A DNA stretch of 48,958 bases from an uncultured Bacteroidia bacterium (GTDB taxonomy: Bacteria > Bacteroidota > Bacteroidia > Bacteroidales > UBA932). Every line of letters starts with the position of its first letter. Within the stretch, counting starts at the first letter, position 1. The stretch spans positions 1 through 48,958 of the forward strand of contig CACZHP010000023.1 of the NCBI GenBank assembly GCA_902780935.1, written 5' to 3'. The translations under genes were made by a program, and so were the position numbers. Of the stretch, positions 34,049 to 42,619 are shown one piece after another. The notes beneath the pieces are model-generated. The model saw only the letters and a program-made list of their open reading frames with translations, made no database searches and was not told the DNA's origin.

Positions 34049-34669
34049 ATGAGCCCAAACGACTATTCTGGCAGCAGGGTGGCCTTATGCGAGGACGGTA
34101 AATACCGCTGGACCTACCCGCTGGACATGCTGAAGAACCCGAGCATCCTTTTCGTCCTCTTGAAGATTTTTGGAATCCTGCTGAGCATTCCTCTGCTGAT
34201 CGCACTCATTTCGGCCGCCGCCAACAATGACTGGCAAAAAATCTGGGACAGCTTCCTTAAAATCTGGCTCATCGTAATGGTTGTGTTTTTCGTGATCATC
34301 GTGATCTCTTACTTGATCGTGGTCTGGATGAACGGAGGCAAGTATGTCGTGAATTTCACCATGGATGAGAAACGTCTCATCCACGAGCAGGTTCCCGTCC
34401 AGTACGACCGCGCGCGTAAAGTCGGACTTCTAGCGGCCCTGGTGGGAATATTCGCGAAACGTCCTGCCGCGGCCGGCGCCGGGGCTCTGGCCGCCTCCCG
34501 CGACACTTCAATCTCGGTGTTCGACAAAGTACGGCGCGTCAAGCCACGCCGCGGGCAGAACCTCATAAAGGTCAACCAGAGCCTGGAACGGAATCAGGTC
34601 TATGTCCCCGACGAGGATTTCGACTTCGTCCTAGATTTCATCCGCAAGCACTGTCCCAACGCTAAATAA
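34049..34669 (+). CDS. Two-TM protein with PH/YcxB-like C-terminal domain, function unknown
   Basis: I start at ATG 34049; the earlier in-frame ATG has no matching context. The 206-residue product has two TM helices (residues about 32-57 and 70-97, with NNDWQKIWDSFLKIW between) followed by a 110-residue cytoplasmic domain. That domain starts GGKYVVNFTMDEKRLIHEQ and ends NQVYVPDEDFDFVLDFIRKH, with the core strands SVFDKVRRVKPRRGQNLIKV. The order resembles bacterial PH-like/YcxB-like domains (FxMDxxgixh...yvPxxdFdxvlxxI). An Ala/Gly-rich stretch (AAAGAGALAA) lies in the middle. It is the first gene of a three-gene cassette with a zinc-ribbon protein and a 1,270-residue protein. My recollection that similar cassettes exist in gut Firmicutes is unverified. 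Confidence 0.7.
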   Translation: MSPNDYSGSRVALCEDGKYRWTYPLDMLKNPSILFVLLKIFGILLSIPLLIALISAAANNDWQKIWDSFLKIWLIVMVVFFVIIVISYLIVVWMNGGKYVVNFTMDEKRLIHEQVPVQYDRARKVGLLAALVGIFAKRPAAAGAGALAASRDTSISVFDKVRRVKPRRGQNLIKVNQSLERNQVYVPDEDFDFVLDFIRKHCPNAK

Positions 34670-34679
34670 TTCTATACCA

Positions 34680-35096
34680 ATGGCATACTGCACCCATTGC
34701 GGCGCCTCCTTGCCTGACGGCGCCCGATTCTGCCCCGTCTGCGGCAAGGCCGTGGCGACCGTCTCAGCAAGAACCTCGGCTGATGGCCGGGGCATCATCA
34801 TCGACGCCCCCAAAGGCGCTACAGTAAGCATCTCCGAAGTCCCGGAAAAGACTTCAACATTCGATGCTCCGAAGCTTAAGGGAGAATTCACATTGAGCGA
34901 ATGGGACGAACCCATAGCCGATCCCAAACAAACATCACAGCCAGCGGCCATTCCCGCAAAGCAACCATCGGGCAAGAAAGGGAAAAAGAAAAGATCCCTT
35001 TTCGGGCGTGTTATCCGCTTCATTTTCGGGATGATCATAACTGCCATCATCCTGCTGTTCCTGTACTGGTTCTATCAAGGTTACACCTCCGTTTAA
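34680..35096 (+). CDS. Zinc-ribbon protein with C-terminal TM helix, function unknown
   Basis: A 138-residue protein beginning MAYCTHCGASLPDGARFCPV followed by CGKAV, a four-cysteine zinc ribbon (two CxxC pairs). A variable acidic middle follows (residues about 30-90), then a Lys-rich patch GKKGKKKRSLFGRVIRF and a single TM helix (residues about 112-133, MIITAIILLFLYWFYQG). The zinc ribbon is therefore cytoplasmic with the C-terminus out, or tail-anchored. It lies 10 bases after the PH-like gene and 10 before the giant protein, so all three are surely co-transcribed. Zinc-ribbon tail-anchored proteins of this size have no single known job. A structural or scaffold role in a membrane complex with its neighbours is inference. 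Confidence 0.75.
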   Translation: MAYCTHCGASLPDGARFCPVCGKAVATVSARTSADGRGIIIDAPKGATVSISEVPEKTSTFDAPKLKGEFTLSEWDEPIADPKQTSQPAAIPAKQPSGKKGKKKRSLFGRVIRFIFGMIITAIILLFLYWFYQGYTSV

Positions 35097-35106
35097 ACCG
35101 CTTGCA

Positions 35107-38100
35107 ATGAAACGATTACTGATAATATGCGGTGCTTTGCTCCTGGCCGGTCCTTTTATACGGGCGGACTACAAGGAGTACACACGAGATGGATTGACCG
35201 TACGGGTGGATATTCCGGGAGTAAAACTGCGGGACTTCGATCCTCAGAAGGAGAGTATCGACGACCTTACCAACGGTTTACTCCAAAGTTTAGCAGAAGG
35301 AACTGTCGTCTGGGTCGGGACCTACAAGCCCGGCACCACTCTCGAGATAGATGTTTCGGCAGAGACTGAACATCTCGCCTATAACCGAAATTATGCCAAC
35401 AACAATCGCCCTGAACATACTCCTTTCTGCGCATTGACTCTTCCCAAATTCGGCCCCTCCTCATACAGTTCCACTAGTCGCAAATACACAGGTTGCTTTG
35501 AGAAGATAGACGATACGGATCCATTCAAATGGTATGGCATCTCACGCCCAACCGGGCACGTTAACTTGTTGTTTAAAATGACCGAGAGACACAGAGGGTT
35601 ATATCAGCATTTCATAGCTTCAACCCTTGTGGAAAAACCGAAGTCCAGGCCAAATGAATACCATAATGTTCGCCAAAACATTGATTTTTACGTGGTTTTC
35701 CTTCCAGAATCTTCCGGCACCTACGAGACAACAACCATCGCCTCAGATGATTTCGGCGAGGAAGGGGATGAAAATGGTGAAGATGGAGGTGACCCCGAGA
35801 AAGGAACCGAAATTCCCTGGGAAATCATCGGGGGCGGAGCCGCCATCATCGGTACTGGGATAGCGCTTGGTCGAAGAAAGCGGAAGAAAAATGGAGCCAA
35901 GGACAAGGATAAAGGGGATAAGGAAGACAAGAAGAAGGATAAGAAGGAGAAGCAAAGCACCTTCCGGATGATCCTGTACAAGAATTTCGGAAGCACCATT
36001 CCACTGGATGCCGACAACCTGGAAGTTGGAGCGAGGATTGAGGAGACCACCCCTGAGGGACATAAGGTTGACCGACGGGACCTCTCAGCGCAGATCACGA
36101 TCGAGGATGAGGAGAACTGCGTCATCAGCCGGGTCCGGATGAACGGACCATACCAGCTTGCCCAGATCAAACCAGACGAGAATCCCACCTCTTCCGGAAG
36201 GGCTGTTGTCCGCCTTAGTTTCAAAGGCAAGGGTGGAACTTTTGTGAACCACGTCGTCTTCAAACTTGAGGAAGCTGCGGAAATAGTGATGGATGAGGCG
36301 CTTACGTTCGCCGCCTGCAGCGGGAAGACCCTCGACATGGAATTCGGGATCAACAATTTCAACGAAGAGGTGACGGCCCTCACCGCCGATGCCGGACCCA
36401 GGGCGAAAGACGTCTTCAAGATCGCCATAGAAAAGGCGAAGGATGTTCCCGGAAAATTCGTTGTCCACGTCACCGAATGCGGCAGCACGAAGATGGAAGC
36501 AGGGGATATCGACCGGTACACATGTGACATTTCCGTCAAGTCACGCTCCAGGAAGAAACCCCTCACCGGTTCTTTCGACATCTACCGCGTAGGTCTCGGT
36601 CTGCGGCTTGAAATGAGGGCGATCAAAGCGTATCTGGTCGAGTTCGACAGCACCTATGACAGCGAGAGACTAGCCACCGACCCGAAGGTGCGGAAGAAAT
36701 TCGCCGAGAGCAAGGTCACATTCAAACTGCTCACGGAGGATCCCGAGACAGGGCAGATCCAGGCCGTCATTCCGGACAGCGGCCCTGACTTCACCTACGA
36801 GGACATCCGGGAGGAGAGCCTTCTGTTCCGGGACAAATACGGCAACGATGTCCCGTCTCCTGTGGGATCGATGCAGCCGAAATTCGAATTCGTGGATGTT
36901 GACATCGACAACACAGTCATCGGGGTCATCCATTCCACGGCGGGCGGTTTGCTGCCGCCGAACCGCGGCAAAGCCAAGGTGACGCTGAAAGTCGGATGGA
37001 AAGGAAAGTCCTTCGAGGAGAGCGTAACCGTTCCGGTCATCTCGCAGCCGTTCGTGGACATCAATGACACCAGGGAGTACAACAACTGGCTCAACGACAA
37101 CCAGAAGAAATACGAGCAGCTGGTGGACATCCGTTCCAAGATAGCCTACGATCCCCGCTTCGCCGAGCTGCTTCCATTCTACTACAAGGTCTACGCGTTG
37201 GTGGAAGGTTACGACCCGAAGTTCGGAGTCTATGAGCCTGATTACCAGAAAATCAAGCGAGTATTCGACAAATATTGCTCCGGTGAGATCGGCCACTATT
37301 TCGTGAATGACGCCGTATGGACACCGGCGTGGACCGAGGCGGATGAGAATTTCAACGCTTTCGTGGCCACCTTCGGCAAAATGGAGAAATCCATCCCGGT
37401 CATCGGAATGCGCATTGCGCTGGGATTCTTCACCGCAGGCGCCTCAGAGCTAGTTCTGACTCCCTATAGCGGAATGATGAAGATGCGGGATTACGTGAAC
37501 AAGGGAGGTGACAGCGCCTGGGAAGGCTTTGTCGTGGGCAGTAAAGATGTTCTTTTTTGGGAGGGCGTATTCTATGTAGGCGGAAAAGCCTTTGAATTCG
37601 CCAAACAGAAAGGTTGGACGCAAACGGTGAAAGACAAGGCGAAAGACGGGTGGTCGAAACTAAAAGAGAACTTCAAGAAACTGAAAGAAGGATCGGAAAA
37701 AGCCAATGGCGCCAAACAGGCCACGGAAAACCTGTCCAAAGCGAAAGACTTCAATACCGCCGGACTCGGAGATAAAGTGAAAAACGCCGGAGACAAGGTG
37801 AAACACACCAAGGAAAGCGCCGCGGCAGGCGCAAATGAATCCATTAAGCGCACCAGGATGAAGGGGGACGCCGTCTTCTCCAAGAACTCCTTATATGCGG
37901 AGGAATGCGCAAAACGGGCCCGGCAAGACGCGCGCAAGATTGTCGATGAGTTTGAGGCCGTTATGAATAACCCTACAGCTACTCCTGAGGAAATGAGGCG
38001 CGTTACCTTGATGCTGCAGGGGAATAAAAACGCTCAGAACCTGCTCCGCAACCACCCTTCAGATATGCTGAGGGCCAATTTCAACGCCCAGATGCAGGAG

Positions 38101-38919
38101 ATGTACAAGAATACGGATCCTGTCGCCATCAAGAAAATGGCCGAGCGTCTCGGGGTGCCGGAGTCGGACATCCAGGTCTGGAACGGCGCCACAGGCAATG
38201 ACGCCAGGGATCTCTATCTGGGCAGGAAGATCGGTGCGGACCGGGATGTGACCTTCCAAGTCCGGGGCAAGGACGGGAAGTGGGTGGATATAAAGGAGGA
38301 AATCATGGAGGAATGCTATGCGCAGGCTTTCGATGAGGTCCATTTCGGATTCTATTCACATGACCGTCAAGAACTTCTGAAGACACTGAAAAAATTCGAC
38401 CAGGCGACCGTCAATGGTCTCGAAGGAGCCGAATCCTACGGACAAGATCTGGGCAGGATCATCGACAAGGCGAGGCAAACCGAGAAACTCATTGATCCAC
38501 GGCGTGTCGCCAACACCTTCAAGCACAAATGCAAAGAGTTCATTGGCCAGGGAGAAAGTTGCAGACGACAGGCGGAAAGCTTATACGAAGCCGGACTCTA
38601 TGACGAGGCGATGCGGATACAGGGATATGGAGAGGCCTTGGTCGAAGAGGGTATCCGACAGAACGTCAAGCAGTTCAAGCGTATCTTGGATCCCCGCATA
38701 GAGGTGCTTGCCGCTAAAGGTGTCGGCAAGGATTACTCGCTACTGTACGAGAAAGTCCGCATTCTGGAAAGCCTTGGCAACCCGCCGCCCAAAGATGCCC
38801 TTCCCATCACCCTGGAAGAAGCCCGGATCGTGCTAAAAGACCAGTACGGTACCTCTCTGGAAAATGTCATAGAGGAGTGCGCAAATGTCATCGAGGAGAT
38901 CAATCCTCTCCTTTCCTGA
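35107..38919 (+). CDS. Very large membrane protein with signal peptide and toxin-like C-terminal region, function unknown
   Basis: A 1,270-residue protein I cannot assign. It has a signal peptide (MKRLLIICGALLLAGPFIRA), a periplasmic-type domain of about 210 residues, a Gly/Glu/Asp-rich linker, and a TM helix at residues about 236-255 (IIGGGAAIIGTGIALG) followed by a basic, Lys-rich stretch (about 256-285). The positive-inside rule puts the last 980 residues in the cytoplasm. Those contain beta-rich Ig-like segments (residues 290-670), a Gly-rich hydrophobic stretch (about 760-835), an amphipathic Lys/Glu/Ala coil (about 840-910) and a helical C-terminus with LGRKIGADRDVTFQVRGKDG. The Gly-rich region and the DRDVTF block remind me of linker and C-terminal parts of large polymorphic proteins in gut Firmicutes, a memory I could not check. 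An initial portion near 35400-35720 is visibly more AT-rich than its neighbours, hinting at transfer. Confidence 0.7.
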   Translation: MKRLLIICGALLLAGPFIRADYKEYTRDGLTVRVDIPGVKLRDFDPQKESIDDLTNGLLQSLAEGTVVWVGTYKPGTTLEIDVSAETEHLAYNRNYANNNRPEHTPFCALTLPKFGPSSYSSTSRKYTGCFEKIDDTDPFKWYGISRPTGHVNLLFKMTERHRGLYQHFIASTLVEKPKSRPNEYHNVRQNIDFYVVFLPESSGTYETTTIASDDFGEEGDENGEDGGDPEKGTEIPWEIIGGGAAIIGTGIALGRRKRKKNGAKDKDKGDKEDKKKDKKEKQSTFRMILYKNFGSTIPLDADNLEVGARIEETTPEGHKVDRRDLSAQITIEDEENCVISRVRMNGPYQLAQIKPDENPTSSGRAVVRLSFKGKGGTFVNHVVFKLEEAAEIVMDEALTFAACSGKTLDMEFGINNFNEEVTALTADAGPRAKDVFKIAIEKAKDVPGKFVVHVTECGSTKMEAGDIDRYTCDISVKSRSRKKPLTGSFDIYRVGLGLRLEMRAIKAYLVEFDSTYDSERLATDPKVRKKFAESKVTFKLLTEDPETGQIQAVIPDSGPDFTYEDIREESLLFRDKYGNDVPSPVGSMQPKFEFVDVDIDNTVIGVIHSTAGGLLPPNRGKAKVTLKVGWKGKSFEESVTVPVISQPFVDINDTREYNNWLNDNQKKYEQLVDIRSKIAYDPRFAELLPFYYKVYALVEGYDPKFGVYEPDYQKIKRVFDKYCSGEIGHYFVNDAVWTPAWTEADENFNAFVATFGKMEKSIPVIGMRIALGFFTAGASELVLTPYSGMMKMRDYVNKGGDSAWEGFVVGSKDVLFWEGVFYVGGKAFEFAKQKGWTQTVKDKAKDGWSKLKENFKKLKEGSEKANGAKQATENLSKAKDFNTAGLGDKVKNAGDKVKHTKESAAAGANESIKRTRMKGDAVFSKNSLYAEECAKRARQDARKIVDEFEAVMNNPTATPEEMRRVTLMLQGNKNAQNLLRNHPSDMLRANFNAQMQEMYKNTDPVAIKKMAERLGVPESDIQVWNGATGNDARDLYLGRKIGADRDVTFQVRGKDGKWVDIKEEIMEECYAQAFDEVHFGFYSHDRQELLKTLKKFDQATVNGLEGAESYGQDLGRIIDKARQTEKLIDPRRVANTFKHKCKEFIGQGESCRRQAESLYEAGLYDEAMRIQGYGEALVEEGIRQNVKQFKRILDPRIEVLAAKGVGKDYSLLYEKVRILESLGNPPPKDALPITLEEARIVLKDQYGTSLENVIEECANVIEEINPLLS

Positions 38920-38940
38920 CCATAACTCAACCTCTTTTAT

Positions 38941-38948
38941 TATCTTTG
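38941..38948 (+). promoter_or_regulatory. Promoter -7 element for the transglutaminase-like gene (TATCTTTG)
   Basis: TATCTTTG fits TAnnTTTG and is 23 bases upstream of the ATG at 38972. It lies downstream of the giant gene's stop and supports the 38972 start. Confidence 0.6.
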
Positions 38949-38971
38949 CGAGATTGATTTTAGTTTTAAAA

Positions 38972-41509
38972 ATGAGAAAGTCCTTACTTATTTTGCTGTC
39001 GCTCGTGGTTTTATCATCGTGCGAAGTTCATCATTTGATCAATGACCCGGATTACCGCCGCCAGATGGAGAAGGATCTCCAGGCAAGGCTTGACGGCGAG
39101 GGCAACCTCGGACAATTCTACACTGCCGATGACATGGTCATTACGACAGAGGAAAAAGAGGCTCTCGAGTTCCTCTATGCCTACATGCCTATGGCTGACT
39201 TCACCGACTACACCACGGAATATTACCTGTCCAACGTCAGGTCCTCGCTCGACACCCGTGACGAGATGGGTTGGAACGTGCCAGAGAGGGAGTTCAGGCA
39301 TTTTGTCCTGCCGATAAGGGTCAACAATGAGGACCTGGACAGTTCCAGGGTAGTGTTCGCCAGGGAGATCAAGCCAAGGGTCAAGGGTATGCCGATGAAG
39401 GACGCCATCCTTGAGGTCAACCACTGGTGCCACGAGAAGCTCACCTACAAGCCCTCCGACGCCAGGACCCTGTCCCCGCTCTCGAGCATGAGGAGTTCCC
39501 TGGGACGCTGCGGAGAGGAATCCACCTTCACCGTGGCCGCCTTGCGCTCGGTAGGCATCCCCGCCAGGCAGGTTTACACCCCGCGTTGGGCCCACTCCGA
39601 CGACAACCACGCCTGGGTTGAGGCCTGGGCTGACGGCACCTGGTACTTCCTCGGAGCTTGTGAACCGGAAGCGGTGCTCAACCTCGGTTGGTTCAACACC
39701 CCGGCCAGCCGCGGCCTTCTGATGCACACAAGGGTCTTCGGACGCTATGACGGTCCGGAGGAAAAGGTCATGGAAAGTTCCAACTACACGGAGATCAACC
39801 TGATTGACAACTACGCCAAGACCGCCAAGGTAGATTTCATTGTCAAGGATGACTCCGGCAATCCTGTGGACAGCGCCCTCGTGGACTTCGACATCTACAA
39901 CTACGCCGAGTTCTATCCCGCTCTCGCAAAATACACCGACAAGGAGGGCAAGACCTTCCTCACCGCCGGCATGGGAGACATGCTCGCATGGGCCTCTAAA
40001 GACGGGAAATATGGCCACTCGAAAGTCTCTTTCGGGAAAGACTCCCTCGTCACGATCGTGATCACTGCCGACCATCCGGACATGTCTGAAAGCATGATGA
40101 TAGTTCCCCCGGCAGGAGGAGCGAATATTCCGGAAGTAACTGAGGAACAGCGCAAAACCAACGGTGAGCGCACCGCCAGGGAAGACGAGATCCGCAAGGC
40201 GTACATGGCGACATTCGCCAAGGATGACGGCACTCCGAAGGGCAAGTTCCTCGCAAAGGCGGCCGGCAACCACGGGGTGATCGAAGGCTTCCTCGCAGCA
40301 CACCCGGACCAGAGGGCGCTGGACCTGCTAGCTTCCCTTTCCGACAAGGATATGGTCGATGTGACGAGGGAGATCCTCGAAGACAGCTACCAGGCCACCG
40401 ACGCCATTCTCTGCCCGAGAGTCGCGAACGAGTTCCTCTCCCCTTACAAGGGGTTCTTCAAGAGCGCACTCTCCGCTGAAGAGCAAAAACAGCTTTCCAA
40501 CCCGGCAAATCTTGTCAAATGGGTGAAAGACAATATTATACTCGTTAACGACACCAAAGCGTGGAGGATAACGATGTCGCCGATCGGGGTGTTCAAGTCA
40601 CGGCTGGCAGACCCCCGCTCAAGGGAGATATTCTTCGTCGCGCTCGCCAGGACCCTCGGCATCGACGCCAGGAAGGATCCCGTGACAGGAAAAGTCCAGT
40701 ACGCTTCGTCAGGCTCAGCGACCGGGAAGGATTGGATCGATGTCGATTTCGAGGCGGCAAAGGAGAAGGTAACCCCTAAGGGTACCGTGGTCCTCAGGTA
40801 CACCCCCACCCCGAAGCTCGCCAACCCCGGCTACTACAGCAACTTCACTATCAGCAAGATCCAGGATGGACGCACCAACCTGCTCGCCTTCGACGAAGGC
40901 CAGGTAGACATGGGCGGCGGAGTCAGCTGGGAAAACGTGTTCAAGAAAGGGACCTCCATCGACACCGGCGACTACATCCTCGTCAGCGGCAACCGCCTTT
41001 CGGACGGCAGCGTGCCTGTGACGCTAAAAAAATTCACGGTCAAGGAAGGCGAGACCACCACTGTTGACCTTGTGATTGAGATCCCGGACAACAAGCTAAG
41101 CGTGATCGGAGAATTTGATTCTGAGACAAGATATTGGAAATCGGCAGGTTCCGATCCAGTGTCCGTGCTCTCGACCACCGGCCGGGGAGTTTTCGTCATC
41201 GGGTTCCTCACTCCTCGTCACGAGCCTTCCGTCCACGCCGTCAACGACCTCATCGCGGCAAAGGACGGCCTCGAGAAATGGGGTAGGCCGATCCTTCTCC
41301 TCACGAGCGAGGAGGGTCTCAGTTGGGTAAAGGAATATGCTTCCCGCATGCCTTCGAATGTCAGCTACGGTATAGCTCCGAAGGAGATGCTGGAAGGCAC
41401 GATGCCCCGGGTCATGATCGCCGACACCTTCAACCGGGTTTTCTTCAAGACCGAGGGTTACACGATCGGTCTCGGCGACCAGATTCTCGGAGCCATAGCG
41501 AAACTATAA
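38972..41509 (+). CDS. Transglutaminase-like lipoprotein
   Basis: I start at ATG 38972 rather than an in-frame ATG at 38885 that overlaps the previous gene and precedes the promoter. The 845-residue product has a lipobox (LVVLSSC, Cys17). Residues about 100-270 form a transglutaminase-like core with catalytic Cys180 in GRCGEESTFTVAALRSVGIPA (shown in part: GRCGEESTFTVAAL) and His213 in DDNHAWVEAW. Where the Asp of the Cys-His-Asp triad is usual (W..lDp) the text is FLGACEPE, so the acid may be supplied by Glu or be missing. Beta-sandwich, Cna-B-like segments follow (KVDFIVKDDSGNPVDSALVD). A C-terminal thioredoxin-like or alpha/beta part with GRGVFVIGFLTPRHEPSV may be a further domain. It likely cross-links or cleaves peptides in the envelope. 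The GDPD gene follows 18 bases later. Confidence 0.82.
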   Translation: MRKSLLILLSLVVLSSCEVHHLINDPDYRRQMEKDLQARLDGEGNLGQFYTADDMVITTEEKEALEFLYAYMPMADFTDYTTEYYLSNVRSSLDTRDEMGWNVPEREFRHFVLPIRVNNEDLDSSRVVFAREIKPRVKGMPMKDAILEVNHWCHEKLTYKPSDARTLSPLSSMRSSLGRCGEESTFTVAALRSVGIPARQVYTPRWAHSDDNHAWVEAWADGTWYFLGACEPEAVLNLGWFNTPASRGLLMHTRVFGRYDGPEEKVMESSNYTEINLIDNYAKTAKVDFIVKDDSGNPVDSALVDFDIYNYAEFYPALAKYTDKEGKTFLTAGMGDMLAWASKDGKYGHSKVSFGKDSLVTIVITADHPDMSESMMIVPPAGGANIPEVTEEQRKTNGERTAREDEIRKAYMATFAKDDGTPKGKFLAKAAGNHGVIEGFLAAHPDQRALDLLASLSDKDMVDVTREILEDSYQATDAILCPRVANEFLSPYKGFFKSALSAEEQKQLSNPANLVKWVKDNIILVNDTKAWRITMSPIGVFKSRLADPRSREIFFVALARTLGIDARKDPVTGKVQYASSGSATGKDWIDVDFEAAKEKVTPKGTVVLRYTPTPKLANPGYYSNFTISKIQDGRTNLLAFDEGQVDMGGGVSWENVFKKGTSIDTGDYILVSGNRLSDGSVPVTLKKFTVKEGETTTVDLVIEIPDNKLSVIGEFDSETRYWKSAGSDPVSVLSTTGRGVFVIGFLTPRHEPSVHAVNDLIAAKDGLEKWGRPILLLTSEEGLSWVKEYASRMPSNVSYGIAPKEMLEGTMPRVMIADTFNRVFFKTEGYTIGLGDQILGAIAKL

Positions 41510-41527
41510 CCAACATACCAATATAAT

Positions 41528-42454
41528 ATGGGAAGATCCCTCCTCCTGTTCCTGGCTATCGCAGGGACGAGCCTCTCGGCAGCTGCCCAGAGATCCGCTG
41601 CAATTGACCTTCTGCGCTCGAAGGAACCTACTGATTATGTGTGGGTAGCGGCCCACAGGGCGGATTGTGTCTATGCCCCGGAGAATTCCTTGGAGGCGCT
41701 GGAACACGCCTTGTTTTTCGGCTCGGACATCATCGAGACCGACGCCCGTGTCACGAAAGACGGCCATATCGTCATAATGCATGACTACACTGTGGACAGG
41801 ATGACCGACGGCACCGGCACCATCTCAGAGATGACTCTGGACCAAATCAGAAAGCTGCACCTGAAGACCAACTGGGGAGGCAGGACAACCCTCCTGGTCC
41901 CGACCCTGGACGAGTTCATCGAGATGGCCAGGGGCAAGGCCTGCCTCTATCTTGACAAGGCCTCCTACGACCTTCCCGGAAACGAGCCGGGCACCTTTGT
42001 GAAGCAGCTTCTGAAAGTCCTGAAGGAGCATGATGCGCTGGAAGAGGCGATATTCGTGCTGGACTGGCCATACGAGAAGGCCAAAAGAGTATTCGGGGAC
42101 GACCTTGAGAAGGTTATCTACTGCCCGGTGATAGACGACAAGGTGCCAGATCTGGAGGAATACGTCGATGAGTACCTTAAGAAACTGAAACCCATAGCCT
42201 TCCAGTTCCGGATGGACACACTTGATTCTGTGACTTACCGGCTTCTTCCAAAGATCCTCGCCTCCGGATCAAGGGCGTTTATAGCCGCGACCTGGGACCA
42301 CCACACCGCCGGCCACAGCGACAACACTTCTCTCTTCAAGCGTCCTTCGGAGGGATGGGGATGGCTTGTCGCCCAAGGATTCAACATCCTGGAAACCAAC
42401 TACCAGAATGACTTGCTTCGCTTCCTCAAGACGGAACGTCTGCGGAATTTATGA
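41528..42454 (+). CDS. Glycerophosphodiester phosphodiesterase family protein
   Basis: A 308-residue exported enzyme (signal MGRSLLLFLAIAGTSLSAAA, cleavage near QR). The GDPD barrel motifs are visible: VAAHRADCVYAPENSLEALE with the catalytic His-Arg, then IIETDARVTKDGHIVIMHDY with the metal-binding Glu-x-Asp and the second His, then a strand ACLYLDKASYDL in the position of the third Glu/Asp pair. The C-terminal half runs to GWGWLVAQGFNILETN, matching the last barrel strand. It hydrolyses glycerophosphodiesters in the periplasm with Ca2+ or Mg2+, releasing glycerol 3-phosphate. It is 18 bases after the transglutaminase-like gene, so it is in the same operon. The stop is followed by about 165 bases of AT-rich DNA that contain the SusC promoter. 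Confidence 0.9.
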   Translation: MGRSLLLFLAIAGTSLSAAAQRSAAIDLLRSKEPTDYVWVAAHRADCVYAPENSLEALEHALFFGSDIIETDARVTKDGHIVIMHDYTVDRMTDGTGTISEMTLDQIRKLHLKTNWGGRTTLLVPTLDEFIEMARGKACLYLDKASYDLPGNEPGTFVKQLLKVLKEHDALEEAIFVLDWPYEKAKRVFGDDLEKVIYCPVIDDKVPDLEEYVDEYLKKLKPIAFQFRMDTLDSVTYRLLPKILASGSRAFIAATWDHHTAGHSDNTSLFKRPSEGWGWLVAQGFNILETNYQNDLLRFLKTERLRNL

Positions 42455-42521
42455 CTTATGGTTAAATATTGTCACTTTTTGCGAAAAAAAGCCTCACTTC
42501 TTTAACTCCAGCCAACCAATC

Positions 42522-42554
42522 TTTGTAAATATTTTGAAATTTTACTTACTTTTG
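42522..42554 (+). promoter_or_regulatory. Bacteroidetes-type promoter of the SusC/SusD operon
   Basis: TTTG at 42522-42525 and TACTTTTG at 42547-42554 are separated by 21 bases, matching the -33/-7 pattern TTTG-N19-21-TAnnTTTG. The -7 element lies 65 bases before the SusC start codon, and the leader is AT-rich without obvious structure. Confidence 0.65.
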
Positions 42555-42619
42555 ACTTTCATTTTTGATAGCACCACTCATAAGAAAGAGTAAAAACCAA
42601 ACCATTCAAAACCATTTTT

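Noticed and set aside
39014-40303. A 429-codon open frame on the minus strand inside the transglutaminase-like gene
   Set aside because: Antisense to a gene with intact catalytic motifs; no recognisable domain and composition typical of a complementary frame.
42455-42619. Possible small RNA or riboswitch upstream of SusC
   Set aside because: AT-rich with a good promoter at 42522-42554, but I see no stable hairpin or conserved aptamer-like pattern.
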